The notes: a model not told the origin generated them from the letters alone. A stretch of DNA of 64,000 nt from Halichoerus grypus (GCF_964656455.1 NC_135717.1:145776308-145840307), one strand, 5' to 3'; counted from the first letter of the stretch, positions 1 to 12,439 are shown. Program-made: numbers and translations.

Positions 1-212
1 ATTTCATTTTATTCCAGTCTGGTGAAAATTAGATGGAACAAAGGCTTTAGCTCTAAGTGGACATGATTAGACACAGTCTGCATTGGAAAGTCAGAGGATA
101 AAATTGATGAAAAGCACATTTTGTTATTAGGGGATTTCCATTCCTAAACACTAATGCATTTAAACAATGATGAACTGTGTAAGTACATAAGTATATAATA
201 ACTATCATTTAA

Positions 213-440
213 GAAAATGTTTATTTTTTTTTTCGAGCTTTATTTTTTTTTTTTTAAGATTTTATTCATTTGACAGAGAGAAAGACAGCCAGAGAGGGAA
301 CACAAGCAGGGGGAGTGGGAGAGGGAGAAGTAGGCTTCCCGCTGAGCAGGGAGCCTGATGCGGGGCTCGATCCCAGGACCCTGGGATCATGACCTGAGCC
401 GAAGGCAGACGCTTAAGGACTGAGCCACCCAGGCGCCCCA
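213..440 (-). mobile_element. Can-SINE, minus strand, younger of a stacked pair
   Basis: The poly(T) and aagattttatt tail lie on the left and the tRNA-like head, complement of gggcgcctgggtggctca, ends at 440. The sequence gaaaatgtttattttt precedes the element (213-228) and follows it (441-456), giving the TSD. Body spans about 241-440. It is close to the consensus, so it is younger than its right-hand neighbour. Confidence 0.93.
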
Positions 441-456
441 GAAAATGTTTATTTTT

Positions 457-650
457 ATTTATTTAAAAATTTTATTTATTTACTTGAGAGAGAGGGCACA
501 AGCAGGGAGAAGGAATAGAGGCAGAGGCAGAGGGAGAAGCAGGGTTCCTGCTGAGCAGGGAACCTGATACAAGACTCGACCCCAGGACCCTGGGATCATG
601 ACCTGAGCCAAAGGCAGACGTTTAACCGACTGAGCCACCCAGGTGCCCCA
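457..650 (-). mobile_element. Can-SINE, minus strand, older of a stacked pair
   Basis: A diverged copy with the same tail-to-head order. A third copy of the target sequence (agaaaatgttta) follows directly at about 650-661. Three copies of one target sequence bracketing two SINEs show two successive insertions at the same spot. Confidence 0.9.
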
Positions 651-661
651 AGAAAATGTTT

Positions 662-2670
662 AAACTGTGGTGGCTGTGTGGGCATGGAGGGACATCTCCC
701 ATGGCAGTTATAACCCCCCACCCCAGTTGAGTACGAGTATGTGCAATAAAAAGGTGTTATACCTCTGGATTCTATGGACAGCGAATAAAAGATGAGAAAC
801 CATTAATCTAGAAAATCACAATGAGATAACCTCTACTTAAAATCAACTAACTAAATGTAAGGTGTCAGGAAATAGACCTTTGCTTCTCTGCTACCCAACT
901 CACCCATGTAATACAAACAAGCTCAGTGCACTGGGCATTAGAATTTAGTCTATGGTAGTTTAGGTCATAGAAAATAGAGGGAATAGAGATTATCTGAAGC
1001 ATATAAACTCTTAGGGGGGAAAAAAACCCTATATATAGTGCAAAATAATGGTCTCCATCTGGAGAGATCATGACTTGATTTGCATATTTTGCTAGAATTG
1101 AATTTTACTAAATTATAGTTTTTAATGTCCATATATTAATAAAGACACCTCATTAGGCAATTTGGTGTGCTTAACATATACTATGACTAACACTATTATT
1201 GCCTTCAAATTAAACATAAACACTAGGAGATACTCATCTAAATTGACTTAATCATAGTTTAATTACTATATACCAAGGCACACCCATTACAAAATTCAGA
1301 CCCAAGTTGGCCAAATAATAGATTACAAATACAGTGTGATCATACAGGACTGGATAATAAATTCATTTCTTAGATGTTTGAGAAAATATTTTAGAAAAGA
1401 TTCTTAAGCCAGTTGTGATGAAGAGAAGAAATCCATTTTTCAAATTTAGAATCTTAACTTTCAAGACTCCCATTTTTTTCTAGTCTGATAACCAATTAGT
1501 TTAGAACCAAGTGCACTCTTGGCTTTCAGAGTACAAATAGAAACTTGTGACAACATATCATGATACCTGCAGATGCAACAGTTGCATATCTAATTGTTCT
1601 CCCCCATGACATCAAAATAAACAGAAATGGAACATTTTTATCCTTCAGTATTGTAAACAAGGAAACTTATGGTGAGAAGTGTTCATCCATCATGGGGGAT
1701 AATCTCCCATAATTCCAAGATCCTCTCTCAATCCTTCTCAAGATGGTAAATCGTTTGAGAGTCACTTCCCTAGTTAGAACAATCAAATTGTGGGATAAGA
1801 GGCCTCTCTTGTTAGGATACAGGTTTAAATATATTCGAATCTGAACCATTTTAGCAAGAATGATTTTTATTGTGAGTTCAGTAAGAAAGAGTTTTGGGCT
1901 AAGCCCATGCTTTCAATTTAATTCCACAAATGTTTATGGAACACATAGTGTTTCTTGAGCACAGTACTAAAGATTAAAATCAGATCCAGGCAGTAACCTA
2001 GAGACCCACTAACCTGTGATTTTTCAGTCAGAGTGTTCTTCCTTAAAGCAAAGCTTATTCTGTGAAAATCACAGTCCAGGAAGCTTGAGCACGGAGGGGA
2101 TTCTAGCATCAGTCAGGGCATTGATCGAATGTTCCATACCACTCTCTGCACACAGTCTCCATTTCTTACCTCCAAGTACAAGTTACTCCAGAACCTGGTT
2201 CCCCAGCCATCCACATGTCTGCCCTCCAATATCTATGTACCCATGCCCTCTTTTTCTTCTCTACCGCCTTCAAAAATCTTCCTTAAAACCTCTAATCTGA
2301 TCAGATATTTTCATTACATGGTTCATTTCATCCCAGTTGTTAGCTGCAAAAGTCCTACCTTCAATTTAAGACCCAGATGAGGTAATATATCCTTTGGAAC
2401 CTCTTGCTTCTTCAGGGGACATTGTCCCATTCTCTAAATTTCCACTGTTTATTGCTTGTAACACTGCATTTATATTTACCACATTAGGTTGTAATTCAAA
2501 GGTATGTAAGTCGGTCTTTAGTACTTAGTAGAGTATCAGGTATGTATTGTCCAAAAAAAATTGAATGTGATTGAAGATGAGGTTTTTTTTTTTTTTTTCT
2601 CCCCTTAGGGGACCTCATGCACTAATGGAAACACAAGCATGAAAACAAACAAGCAAACAAGACTATAATA
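662..2670. other. AT-rich unique sequence, no gene seen
   Basis: No recognisable repeat or coding signature on either strand. Short open frames, such as those at 2016-2380, lack codon bias or known motifs. A poly(T) run lies near 2582-2599. Confidence 0.6.
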
Positions 2671-2675
2671 CAAGG

Positions 2676-2800
2676 GTAAGAGCTTTTATTAAGCTCTTCC
2701 GCTGTGCCAAATACTGTACTAAAATATTTTTAGGAATTATCACATTGAAACTTCATGCCCATCTTAGAAGTAGGTGTTTATCTTTAAGCCCATTTTATAT
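2676..2800 (-). mobile_element. MIR fragment, minus strand
   Basis: The text reads as the complement of the MIR core and 3' region (ctgtgccaaatactgtacta, then a diverged attatcacattgaaa block, then cccattttat). MIR is an ancient tRNA-derived SINE shared by mammals. Confidence 0.7.
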
Positions 2801-2849
2801 ATTCCCCGAGTACTTCTCACATGATATTGGCATTTCTTTGTTACTTGTC

Positions 2850-2975
2850 CATCTATCCCACTCTAGACTATAAGCTCTTTGAGAACGTGGACTGTATCTG
2901 GCAGTGTTTCATTCACATCTGATATGGTGCCTAATAAATAACCAAAATGTTTGTTGACGCATTGGTTAATGAATT
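2850..2975 (+). mobile_element. L2 3' end
   Basis: Matches the L2 tail: actataagctctttgagaa, then a gtggactgtatctgg block, then gcctaataaat and a ttgttga-type ending. Diverged, no TSD visible, as expected for this age. Confidence 0.7.
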
Positions 2976-3029
2976 CATGCTCTAATCCAAGGATTCTTTT
3001 TGTCCTTTTTTAATATTTTGAAAGATTAT

Positions 3030-3240
3030 TATAGCACACAGTTATACAATCCTTACATGGTGCCAGATGCTCTTCCAAGTGCTTCACAAATATTCCTTCA
3101 TCAAACCCTCACCACATCCTATGAACTAGCTTTTCTCACTGTAAACTGGGTAATGTTTTACAGATGAGGAAACTGAGGTACAAAGTAGTAAAGCAATTTG
3201 GCCAAGGGTGTACAGCTAGTTATCTACCTTGGATGCTGCT
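3030..3240 (-). mobile_element. MIR, minus strand, long copy
   Basis: Contains tggtgccagatgctcttcca, later ttttacagatgaggaaactg, then gccaagggtgtacagctag, which is the complement of the MIR core in order. One of the better preserved MIRs in the window. Confidence 0.85.
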
Positions 3241-4227
3241 CTTAAAGATGAACTGAGATAAAAACCTAGACTATGATATCAGCCATATATAACCTACTAA
3301 AAGGGCAATTTAGGAAAATTATAAACAGTTTTAGGTACTGTGGTGATCATTTTTCATTTTTCTTACCTGGCGAAGTCCTTAGCTCATCCCGATCATTTTT
3401 CTTCATTTTGGTTCAACATCTGCTTAGCTCTTCTTTATTGATCCAAAGTTAATAAGCATCCAAAGTAAAAAAGCATATGCTTACTTCCTGAAACTGCTCC
3501 TTAAAGGACAGGATCTTGGCTACAAGTACTCAGATTTTAGGGCCTATACCCAGTTTCTGTTCCTAATTACTATCACACAAACCTGTGTAGAGTCAGAAGT
3601 GCAGGAAATAGGCTCCTGGGTTTTGTAGATCTTTGCAGTTTTAAATAGGAGGAAAGTAATCTATGCAGATTCTCGACGTCATTCAAAATTTATTTCTCTT
3701 ATATAGTTATTTCCTTATTGTTTCACAAGTATTCCCATCTCAAAGAAACTCTCTCCCCTTCTATGTTCAGCCCAGCCAACTGAAAAGTGTATTTTTCTGT
3801 TTACTGTTACACATCAAGTAACACTGCATGTATATTAATACTCTTGCCCCATATACTATATATCTATTTTGTGGTTACATTTTTCTCTATCGACATGGGC
3901 CCATTGATTGAACAGCAGTGATCATGGATTGATTTAGCATTGACACAGTTGATTCCTAATGATTATGAGTAATTTAGAGAGTGGTTCCTTGGCGAGTTAT
4001 AATTGAATCTTAATCAGTTTTCTTACACCAGAAAACACATGATGTAGTTATTTAATAACTCTCAAAGATATGCTATTATAGAATAATATGATATTTTAAT
4101 GAATATTTAAAAACCAGTAAGTTCAAAGGTTCAAAGATGTTGGACATACAAGGACCCTACCCAATTTTTGTAATCTTGGAATTAATTTTGAATCTAAAGA
4201 AGCCTGGACGTACTATTGTGACTCCTT
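3241..4227. other. Unique AT-rich sequence
   Basis: Nothing coding or clearly repetitive recognised. Could hide very old repeats that only profile searches would show. Confidence 0.5.
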
Positions 4228-4832
4228 AAATAGTCCTTTATTTGTTTTCTGTGGCTGAATAATACATTACCACAAATTTAGAAGCTTAAAACAACACTCA
4301 TTTCTTTGTTCATGGTTTTCTGTGTCAGAAGTCCAGCAAGATGGGGCTAGGTTTTCTGCTCACTCACAGGGTGGAAATAAAGATGTCATCTGGGCTTGGC
4401 TCCCTGATAGGAGGAGCTGGAGAAGGATCTGCTTAGAAATTCATTCAGGTAGTTGGCAGAATACAGCTCCTTGCAGTTTCAATACTGAGATGCTGAATTT
4501 TTTGCTCTTAAAGAATTTCTAGAAGCTTCTTTCAGGTTCTTTCTATATGTCCCCCTTCATCTTCAAGCCAACAATGCCATATCAAATCCTTCTCCTGTTT
4601 CAAATCTCTCATTTCCACTTCTGCAACTAACCAGAGAAAACATAATGCTTTTAAAGGGCTCATGCGATTAGGTCAGAACCACTTAGTTAATTTTCCTGTC
4701 TTAAGCTCAGTTGTGCCAAATAACTTAACTTGATCATGGGAATAAAATTCACTATCTTGAGGATGACTCAGGGCCTGTACACCAGAGGTTGGGAATCTTG
4801 GAGAAAATTTGGAACTCTGCTTATTACAGTCC
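4228..4832 (-). mobile_element. MLT1-type (MaLR) solo LTR, minus strand
   Basis: Starts with the complement of the MLT1 3' end (taccacaaatttagaagctt, then aaaacaac) and ends near tctgcttattacag, the complement of the LTR start. Only LTR sequence is present, no internal region. The younger L1 at 4855 landed just beyond its edge. Confidence 0.65.
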
Positions 4833-4838
4833 CCAAAT

Positions 4839-4854
4839 AGAAAAGGCCATCTCC
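4839..4854. repeat. Left TSD of the inverted L1
   Basis: Sequence agaaaaggccatctcc (16 bp), repeated exactly at 5362-5377. This pair delimits everything between as one insertion. Confidence 0.95.
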
Positions 4855-5361
4855 AGAGGTACAGGTCTGTGATTCAACAGTCTTACACAATTCACAGCAC
4901 TCACCATAGCACATACCCTCCCCAATGTCTATCTGTACCTCTGAAACAAAGAATACATTATATGTTAAAAAAAAAAAAAAAAAAGGAAGATAGCAGAAAG
5001 GGAAAAATGAAGGGGGGGAATCGGGGGAGACGAACCATGAGACTATGGACTCTGAGAAATAAACTGAGTGTTCTGGGGGGGGGCAGATGGGTTAGCCTGG
5101 TGATGGGTATTAAAGAGAGCATGTACTGAATGGAGAACTGGGTGTTATACGCAAACAATGAATCATGGAACACTACATCAAAAACTAATGATGTAATGTA
5201 TGGTGATTAACATAACATAATAAAATTTAAAAAAATTAAAAAAAAAGCATACATTATGAGCCAGCTAATGTTTGAGACATTTTACATTGTATCCAATTTA
5301 ACCTTTAAATAAAACCCTATGAGATCAAAAAAAAAAAAAAAAAGAAAGAAAGAAAAAAAAA
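4855..5361 (+). mobile_element. 5'-inverted L1 3' end with 3' transduction
   Basis: A short lineage-specific L1 bracketed by a perfect 16 bp TSD. Positions 4855 to about 4932 are L1 3' UTR in minus orientation. From about 4933 the 3' UTR runs in plus orientation to its own end near 5246, with the ctgtacctct stretch present in both halves. That is the twin-priming signature. Beyond the L1 tail lie about 80 bp of non-L1 sequence and a second poly(A), described separately. No coding region remains. Confidence 0.93.
5247..5361 (+). mobile_element. 3'-transduced segment plus terminal poly(A)
   Basis: After the L1's own A-rich end, non-L1 sequence runs from 5247 to about 5326, then an A-rich tract to 5361. 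The segment holds an AATAAA at 5308-5313, about 13 bases before the final poly(A), as expected for readthrough past the L1 signal to a downstream one. The segment looks like a MIR relic (gagccagctaatgtttgaga, later ccctatgag). It lies inside the TSDs, so it came in with the L1. Confidence 0.85.
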
Positions 5362-5377
5362 AGAAAAGGCCATCTCC
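5362..5377. repeat. Right TSD of the inverted L1
   Basis: Exact 16 bp match to 4839-4854. Confidence 0.95.
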
Positions 5378-5728
5378 GAATTTCAAAGCATACTCTTTTT
5401 CTTTCTTATGAGTGAACGGAAGTTTCCTCGTATCTTTTCTGATGGTGCCACGTAGTCATATTCTGACAACTTTAGGAGTGCTAAAATTTTAGGGCTGGCT
5501 AATGGTGAATAATATTTCTCTCCATTTATGCATATGTTTGTGTTTTTTATATATACATACACATGAGCATCTGAAGTACTGGTAGCACTTTTAATAAATA
5601 TTAACAGTTAAAATCTGCTGACATCACAGCTACATGAACTGTGAATAACTAGAGACTTAAGAAAGGACTAGATATACATTAGCAAAATCTATCATTGCTG
5701 GAACGACCATATATTTTAAGATGCTGTA
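5378..5728. other. Unique sequence
   Basis: Nothing recognised. Confidence 0.5.
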
Positions 5729-6131
5729 TTAGTTTGCTAAGGTTGTCATTAAAAAAAAAAAAAAAGACTGAATGGCTTAACCAAAAGCAGCTTATTTTCT
5801 TATGGTTCTGGAGGCTGGAAGTCCAAGATGAAGGTGTGAGCAGGATTGTTTTTCTCTGAGGCTTCTCCCCTTGGCTTACAGATGGACACCCTTTTGCTCC
5901 CTCTTCACACTGTCTTCCCTTCTTGCCATTTACATTCCTAGCATCTCCTTGCTGTGTCTTAATCTTCTCTTTTTAGGACACCATTCAGGTTGGATTATAG
6001 CCTACCCTCATTTTAACTTAATCACCTCTTTGAAGACCTTATCTCCAAATACCAGCGATATACTGAGGTATTGGGAATTAAGACCTAACGTAATGAATCA
6101 TGGGAGGGAGCTACAATTCAGCCTATAACAG
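5729..6131 (-). mobile_element. MLT1-type (MaLR) solo LTR, minus strand
   Basis: Begins ctgtattagtttgctaaggt and has gttctggaggctggaagtcc, cttatctccaaatacc and attcagcctataacaga, all in the order of an MLT1 LTR read on the complement. A run of about 15 A at 5750-5765 interrupts the left end. Confidence 0.85.
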
Positions 6132-6878
6132 ATTCTGAATGAAATATATTAGAAGTCCTTTCAAGTTTATAAACATAGTGCAGCAAGGCCTGCAGTTTTC
6201 AAAATAAGGAGATGATCTATTACACATGACAAATTTTCTGGCTTACATATGGTTTATCAAGATAACAAAGTAAGATCTGGGATGTACATCTCTCAAAGAA
6301 GCTGACTTTGTTTATATTGGGTCATTTATCTCTTATGCACTTATCAAAGATTCATTCGTATGTAAATTGTTCTAGTTATCAAATAAGACAAAATATATAT
6401 TTTCTGAAATATGAATTAAAACAGTCCAAGAAAATTATTTTCTTATAATAGAAAGTTCCTGTGCTAACCTGTGCAACAATATAAACTCAGAAAGAAAGTA
6501 AACATTAGAGATTGAAGAATAAACTACAAGGCCAGCAAAGTGTATTCTGCTATTTTCCTTTTTCCATATATATAATATTAAGCACTGTTTTTTAGTAGTA
6601 AACACATCATAAACTGAGTCTGTTGTCTGCCTAAGTACCATCAATCAGCACAAAAATGGAGAAATAATTTAAGGAAAATTTCCTTTCGAATATAAATTAT
6701 GTCATATTGCATTTTAACTATAGTGTATTGCTTTTATTTCAAGTTAAACAGGAACAATGAAGAATTTACTAGGAGTGCTAGGAGAGTGCTTTCCAAAAGT
6801 CCTTCTCATGGCCTGAAGTCCAAAGGTCAATTAAATAATTATTAAATAGCTACTCTATACTCAGTTGAATTTGTTTGC
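6132..6878. other. Unique AT-rich sequence
   Basis: No repeat or coding signature recognised. Confidence 0.5.
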
Positions 6879-7365
6879 AATTGCCATTGTAGCATATTAC
6901 CACAAATTAAGAGACTCAAGATAACAGAAATTTATTCTCCTGTGGCTGTGGAGACTAAAAGTCTAAAATGAGACCAACAAGCTCAACGCAGGGAGTCGGC
7001 AAGGTTGCTTTCTTCTGGAGGCTCCAGGGGAGAATATTTTCCTTGCCTCTTTTTCTTCTAGTGGTTTCCAGCATTCCTTGGTTTTTGAGCCCATCACTCC
7101 ATTCTCTGCTTTTTGGGTCACATTGCCTTCATCTCTACTGTAATGAAATCTCTATCTACCATGTATATGGACACTTGAAATTACAGCCACAGCCCACCCA
7201 GCTACTCCAGGATAGTCTCCCCATCTGAAGACTCTTAATAATGTCTGCCAAGTCATTTATTTATTTATTATTTATTTATTTTTATTTGTTGCCATCTAAA
7301 GTATCATTCACAGATTCTGGAGCTTACATCTTGGGGCCATTATTCAGCCAACCACATCAGTGTTG
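6879..7365 (-). mobile_element. MLT1-type (MaLR) solo LTR, minus strand
   Basis: Includes tattaccacaaattaagag, ttctggaggctccagggga, atagtctccccatctgaag and ggggccattattcagccaac, the MLT1 order on the complement. A TTTA microsatellite (about 7255-7290) interrupts it. Confidence 0.8.
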
Positions 7366-8730
7366 CTCTGTATTCCCATTAGAGATGTCAAAGAATAAGG
7401 AGTTAGGCCCTCCATGGCTTTTTCATATAAGGTGGGACACAAAAAGAGCCTCTGTTACTCAATAAAGCATAACCTAGTCTGTGTAAGATGAGGCCTAAAC
7501 CAAGCACAATTAGTTATTCAAATAATGAAGAAATCATTTGGAAGAAGCTTGGGAAAAAATGCATGAGCAAGGACAGAAAAGGCAAAATAGGCACATCATG
7601 AGAAGACAGTTTGTAGAACTGGATTTCTGGGGCAGAATGAACAATTGGATGGTGGAAATATATATGAAGATGTCTAGTTCCTTCTACACTGGCAGGTACA
7701 GGGGTAGACAGTAAGTGAATATCTCTATAAAAACAACAGATGATTGATTGAAATGGGAATGAATGAGTTTATGAACGAGTAGTATGTTAAATACATTAGA
7801 AGTTGAAAAACAAGCCCCACAAATTAGAGCCAGTGTAAGAAGCAGAAAGTTTTTGTGGGTTTTTGAGTATGAGGGTTATATGTATACTTAAACTTTAATT
7901 GGTTATACCCAATTGCTCCAAGCGCTGGGGGTACCCTTTCTCTCTCCTATTTACACTCCTCTGCAATCAGAATGTCTAACCATACATGCACACTTCTCCG
8001 AGGGCCACTTCCTTCTAGTTATATTTGGAGGAAAGGAAGCAGTCAGGTCATGGGGCACCACGCTTTTCCACTGTCTTCTGGCAGTGGAAAAGCCTAAGTG
8101 AACTTAAGGCTTCTCTCACAGCATTGCAATTCCATATCTATGACGATTTCTGCAGATCACCACCAACCCAAGGCTGTCATATAGAATAGTTGTTTACAGA
8201 AAATGTTGGGGAAAATTATGAAACAAACAAGAAATAACTTCAAAGTCAATGCCAGACATGCCATTTTATGGAAACTGATGAGGTATTGCTCACCGCACCA
8301 AGTTTTATATGGGTGATTTCCTTCTTTATGCCCTGGCTTAGGTGCATCACTTTCTCACAAGTTCTTCTCCTGTCTCTCTGTTCCAGATCCCTTACCTCCT
8401 TCTCTCCCTGGATGGCATACTGAAAGGCAAAATATTTGTACTTTCTATTTTACAGATCAAAAGCATGTCCTCTTTGTTTCACCCTTGTCTATCTGTGAAA
8501 TACAGTTTCTTAATTTTATTCAAACAAAAGGCCCACCAGCTCAAAAGTTGAGTTACATCACTCTCTTAGAGGGCATATATCATGACGCGTGGTTTGCTTT
8601 TTTTTTTTTTTATTCCTCCCTGTAACATAATGAAGGTAATAATCTTTGCAAATTTACTGGGAAGTGACGTGCAAGATACTTTGAAAGGGCAAAGGGTGAT
8701 GAGTATTAATTTAGTATAAAAAAACATAGA
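7366..8730. other. Unique sequence
   Basis: No convincing exon. A poly(T) run lies near 8599-8611. Short open frames (for example at 7913-8101) have no family features. Confidence 0.5.
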
Positions 8731-8931
8731 GGGGCACCTGGATGGCTCAGCGGTTAAGTGTCTGCCTTCTGCTCGGGTCATAAGGCATCACATAGGGTCC
8801 TGGGATCGAGCCCCGCATCGGGCTCCCTGCTCAGCAGAGAGCCTGCTTCTCCCTCTCCCTCTGCTGCTCCCCTTGCTGTGCGCTCTCTCTCTCTCTGTCT
8901 GTCAAATAAATTAATAAAATCTTTAAAAAAA
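8731..8931 (+). mobile_element. Can-SINE, plus strand
   Basis: Head ggggcacctggatggctcag, CT-rich body, and AATAAA-bearing tail before a short poly(A). A few extra bases replace the usual gatccca stretch near 8782-8794. Possible TSD around acatagag/acatagat. Confidence 0.93.
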
Positions 8932-9660
8932 CACATAGATTTATGGTTTGGACTTTTGGTTTAATCTACACTTCCCTTGTACTATAATGGGAAGAATTCG
9001 GTCATCTTGTTCATCCATAAAATGTGATAATAGCCTTGTTTTAATGATAGTCAGAGTCTAATACATAGTGAGTTTCAACATGTGTTAGCTCTTTTTATTT
9101 TAGGACTAGAGAGTTTTGCTAGTCAGCTGTTATGGTTATTCAGGCATGGGGTAACTAGACCCCATACAAGGGGGAAGAACTGAGTGATAGAAGTGAAGAG
9201 AATACATTAGAGATGCAGTTTTGGGGAAAAAATGGAATAGTTTGTGGCTTCTGAGAGAATAATGGAGAGAGTGTTAAATTAAGGGAGAATGGCAATATCA
9301 CTGAAATATTTGTACTTTCACTGAAAAGTCAAATACAGTCCATTTGATCTTTGAATTAAGAAAAGGGAGAGATCAGTATAGCTGTTGAGTACATGGTTGT
9401 GGAGGAAGTGTGGTTTGCATAGTGAAGAAAAGACTAAAAAGAAAGTAAGTGGAGTAGAGAAATAAATATGACACATTAGAAGTAAATATGCATCAGCATG
9501 AGAGTGATAATTGGTAAGGTGAGTGAAGAGAAGTAGTGAGGGTATAAATCCAGCTGGAGTGATGGATTCATACTGTGAGTCACAAGATGTTAGGCAGGGA
9601 GTAGGGCAAATTGGGCAATCATTTGCTATGAGGTCATCAATAAGAGAGCTTTTATAGGCT
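8932..9660. other. Unique, purine-rich on the plus strand
   Basis: No coding signal. The middle may be an old L2 remnant, but I cannot support it by eye. Confidence 0.4.
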
Positions 9661-9794
9661 TTTGAACTAGTAAGACCATCTGATCAGTCTCCAGACCTTA
9701 TTACTAGTCCACTTAAAATGTCTCTCAGATTTATCATTTCCTCCCTATTTCCAGAACATTCGTTGTCATCACCAAATACTCTTTTTTAAAGATT

Positions 9795-9837
<43 letters not shown>

Positions 9838-10165
9838 TCTGAGAGAGAGAGAAAGATGGGGGAGGGGCAGAGGGAGAGGGAGAGAGAGAATCTCAAGCAG
9901 ATTCCACACGCTGAGCGTGGAGCCTGACATGGGCCTCGATCTCACGACCCTGAGATCATGACCTGAGCCAAAATCAAGAGTCAGAGAGGCCCGACCAACT
10001 GAGCTACCCAGGTGTCCCTGTCATCATCAAATTCTATGCATATTATGATAAATTATCTTTTTAACCGTCCTCTTCCCGCCCCCATGCCCCAGGAATTTCT
10101 CCCTTCTCCAGTCCATGCTGTATACTATGTCAAATAATCATCAAAAAGCTCTGTTACCAAAACAA
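9661..10165 (+). mobile_element. Possible L2 fragment split by a SINE
   Basis: Pyrimidine-rich text before (about 9661-9777) and after (about 10033-10165) the SINE resembles the L2 region upstream of its 3' end. Strongly diverged. Confidence 0.35.
9778..10018 (-). mobile_element. Older-subfamily Can-SINE, minus strand
   Basis: Long TTTA run in the tail (about 9795-9838), then gattccacacgctgag and the complement of the tRNA-like head (gagctacccaggtgtccc). TSD: tgtcatcaccaaat (9764-9777) against tgtcatcatcaaat (10019-10032), one mismatch. The body differs from the common younger SINEs here. Confidence 0.92.
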
Positions 10166-11815
10166 AACAAACAAAAAAAACCCTCTTTATTGTGACATTT
10201 GTTATGGTGAGTGCATACTGGACTTAAGTGGCAACAGCAAACCAAGACCCAAAAGTTGAGGAAAACCATGCTAATATCTTAACTCCATAAGCACAGCCTT
10301 GGGTGCCTCAAGGCATTTGCTACATGTAAGATTTAGGGCTGATGATTTCTTAAATACTCTTGTTTAAATATCTTGCTTACTAGTGAGCACTTACTGTACT
10401 ATTCAGTATTTGCTCACCTTATATGAAAGATGGAAGAAATTTAAGAAATGTGGAAGGCAGAAATGTGGAAGGCAGAAAGCACAGAATAGAAATAAGAAGT
10501 AAGTAAGCTATAAATTTTCGACACTAAATATATCACTGCATTGAAGAAAAATAAGAACAAAGATAAATGTTTCCAGCTCAAGAAAGTTATTACTGTCAAC
10601 TATTTTTGGAAGGCAATGGTGGGCAAGAGATGAGAAGGATTTGTATATGTGTATATATGTATGTACATAATATATATATATTCTATATTTTAGGATAATG
10701 CTGAAAAGTAATTAGAACTCTACACATAGCTGTCTAAAGATGGGTTTGTGTTTTTCTCACCGTGTTATGTTCAGTGTTCATAAAAATGACATGTTTTGTG
10801 AAAATAATACATGGATAGAATGGCCATGAATTTAAAGTTTAGGTGGTTATTTTTCTGTATTTTCCTTTAACAAATCACTCAAAAATAATTTTATACATTT
10901 TATAAATGATTTAAAACTAATATGTTTCCCTTGAGAATATAAAACTTTTGCAATGGAATAGTTACTGGATTGGAAATCAAATGCAGGCACCTCACCTTCA
11001 CTGGTTTTGTTGAATGAAATTTTGTTCCTCATCTGTAAATGTAAACCTGTTGAAATACTTAGGGGTAAATCACTGCTATTGTTGCTTATGTAATAATATC
11101 TCTGGATTTACTAGAAAGAAAAATCACCATTTATAATCTCTACACCTTTTCAATGAGTATTATTTTTTTGTGGATGTTTTCCTCTGAGGGTCTTTAAACC
11201 AAGCATAAGCAAGTTTTACAGTTGGTTCCAAAATATAAGTTATGGTTTATTAGCTGCTTAACCAAGAACAATTCACTACATTATTTTCAAATAGGTGTTG
11301 TCTTGTAATAATATTTGTTCCCTGAAGAACTGGAGCTGAGACTTGACTCAACTTGGAGGTGTTCACTAATGATCTTTTGAATCATTTATTCCTCCATAAT
11401 TTTTATTTTTCTACATTAAGAAGCTAAAAACACATTGCTAATTTTTTACTAATGATTCATGAAATGTAATGAGTTGAATGGGTTTCCAGATTATTATATG
11501 AATGGCCTTTAGTCTGATCTTTCACTGTGCACTCCAAACTCATACCTCATAATTGCATGGAGTTAAATTTTTTCTTTATTTTGCAATCTCTCAATTTAAT
11601 AGCTTACTAAATTACACTTCCTGATACTGCAATTTGGCTAGTAAATTTTCATCGAATGTTAGCACTCTTCTTTTTAGCTATGTATCACATAGGTATTAAT
11701 GAGAAATAAAATTATCTCTCAATTAACACATCCTAAATATTCTGAAAAAAAAGTAAAAACCAGTGAAACAGATTATCTCAAAGCAGGGATGTATTTTTTC
11801 TCTTTCAATTTATTT
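10166..11815. other. Unique AT-rich sequence
   Basis: Contains a 15 bp perfect tandem pair at 10444-10473 (unit agaaatgtggaaggc) and a short TA/TG-rich run at about 10645-10682. No gene seen. Confidence 0.5.
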
Positions 11816-12010
11816 CATATTATCTATTTTTCTAATTTCTACTTTATTTCCTTTATAGCACTTGTTACTCTATGAAATTATCTTGTTTACTTGTTATTTT
11901 ATTGTCTGTATTCCTCACTGGAATGTAACATCTCTGAGCAAAGGGAACACCTCTATCTTGTTTAGTGCTAGATCATCATTGCATAGAACTGCATAGAGTC
12001 TGCCATAGAA
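11816..12010 (+). mobile_element. L2 3' region
   Basis: Shows the L2 order: tttatagcacttgttactct, aaattatcttgtttacttgt, attgtctgtattcctcactg, then gaatgtaacatctctgag. Confidence 0.8.
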
Positions 12011-12439
12011 AGCTAGATTTTAAAGCTGTATTTAATCACAACATCTAACAGTCTTCTTCAAAAAATTTTGGGGATATTTTATTAATAATAAACAAGAAAC
12101 ATATTGACTGAAATATGAATAAAATAAAATTTTATATACCTATGAGTATTATGAGTGTCCATATTCTAATAATTTCTAACTCAAATGGAGAATTAAAGTG
12201 TCATTCAATTAAGAAACAAAACAATTCCTAAAAATTATAGAAGATCATATACATTCAGCCTGAGCTTAGGCTAAGGCACAGAACTTACTTCAAGAATATG
12301 CTCCTGAGAGAAAGGAAAGGTAAAAGAACAGCTAGTTATAAATCAAAGCAGATTGCAAGGAGTGGAGGAAAATGTGAAACAAATATTCAGATGAAGAAGC
12401 TCTCAACTGTCTTTAGGATATTAAAAGAGAAACTGAATC
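12011..12439. other. Unique AT-rich sequence
   Basis: Nothing recognised. The frame beginning at 12298 runs into the repeat-like block that follows and is not a credible gene. Confidence 0.45.

Noticed and set aside
8731..8810. tRNA-like sequences at the head of each SINE
   Set aside because: They are tRNA-derived SINE heads with diverged A/B boxes inside TSD-bounded insertions, not functional tRNA genes.
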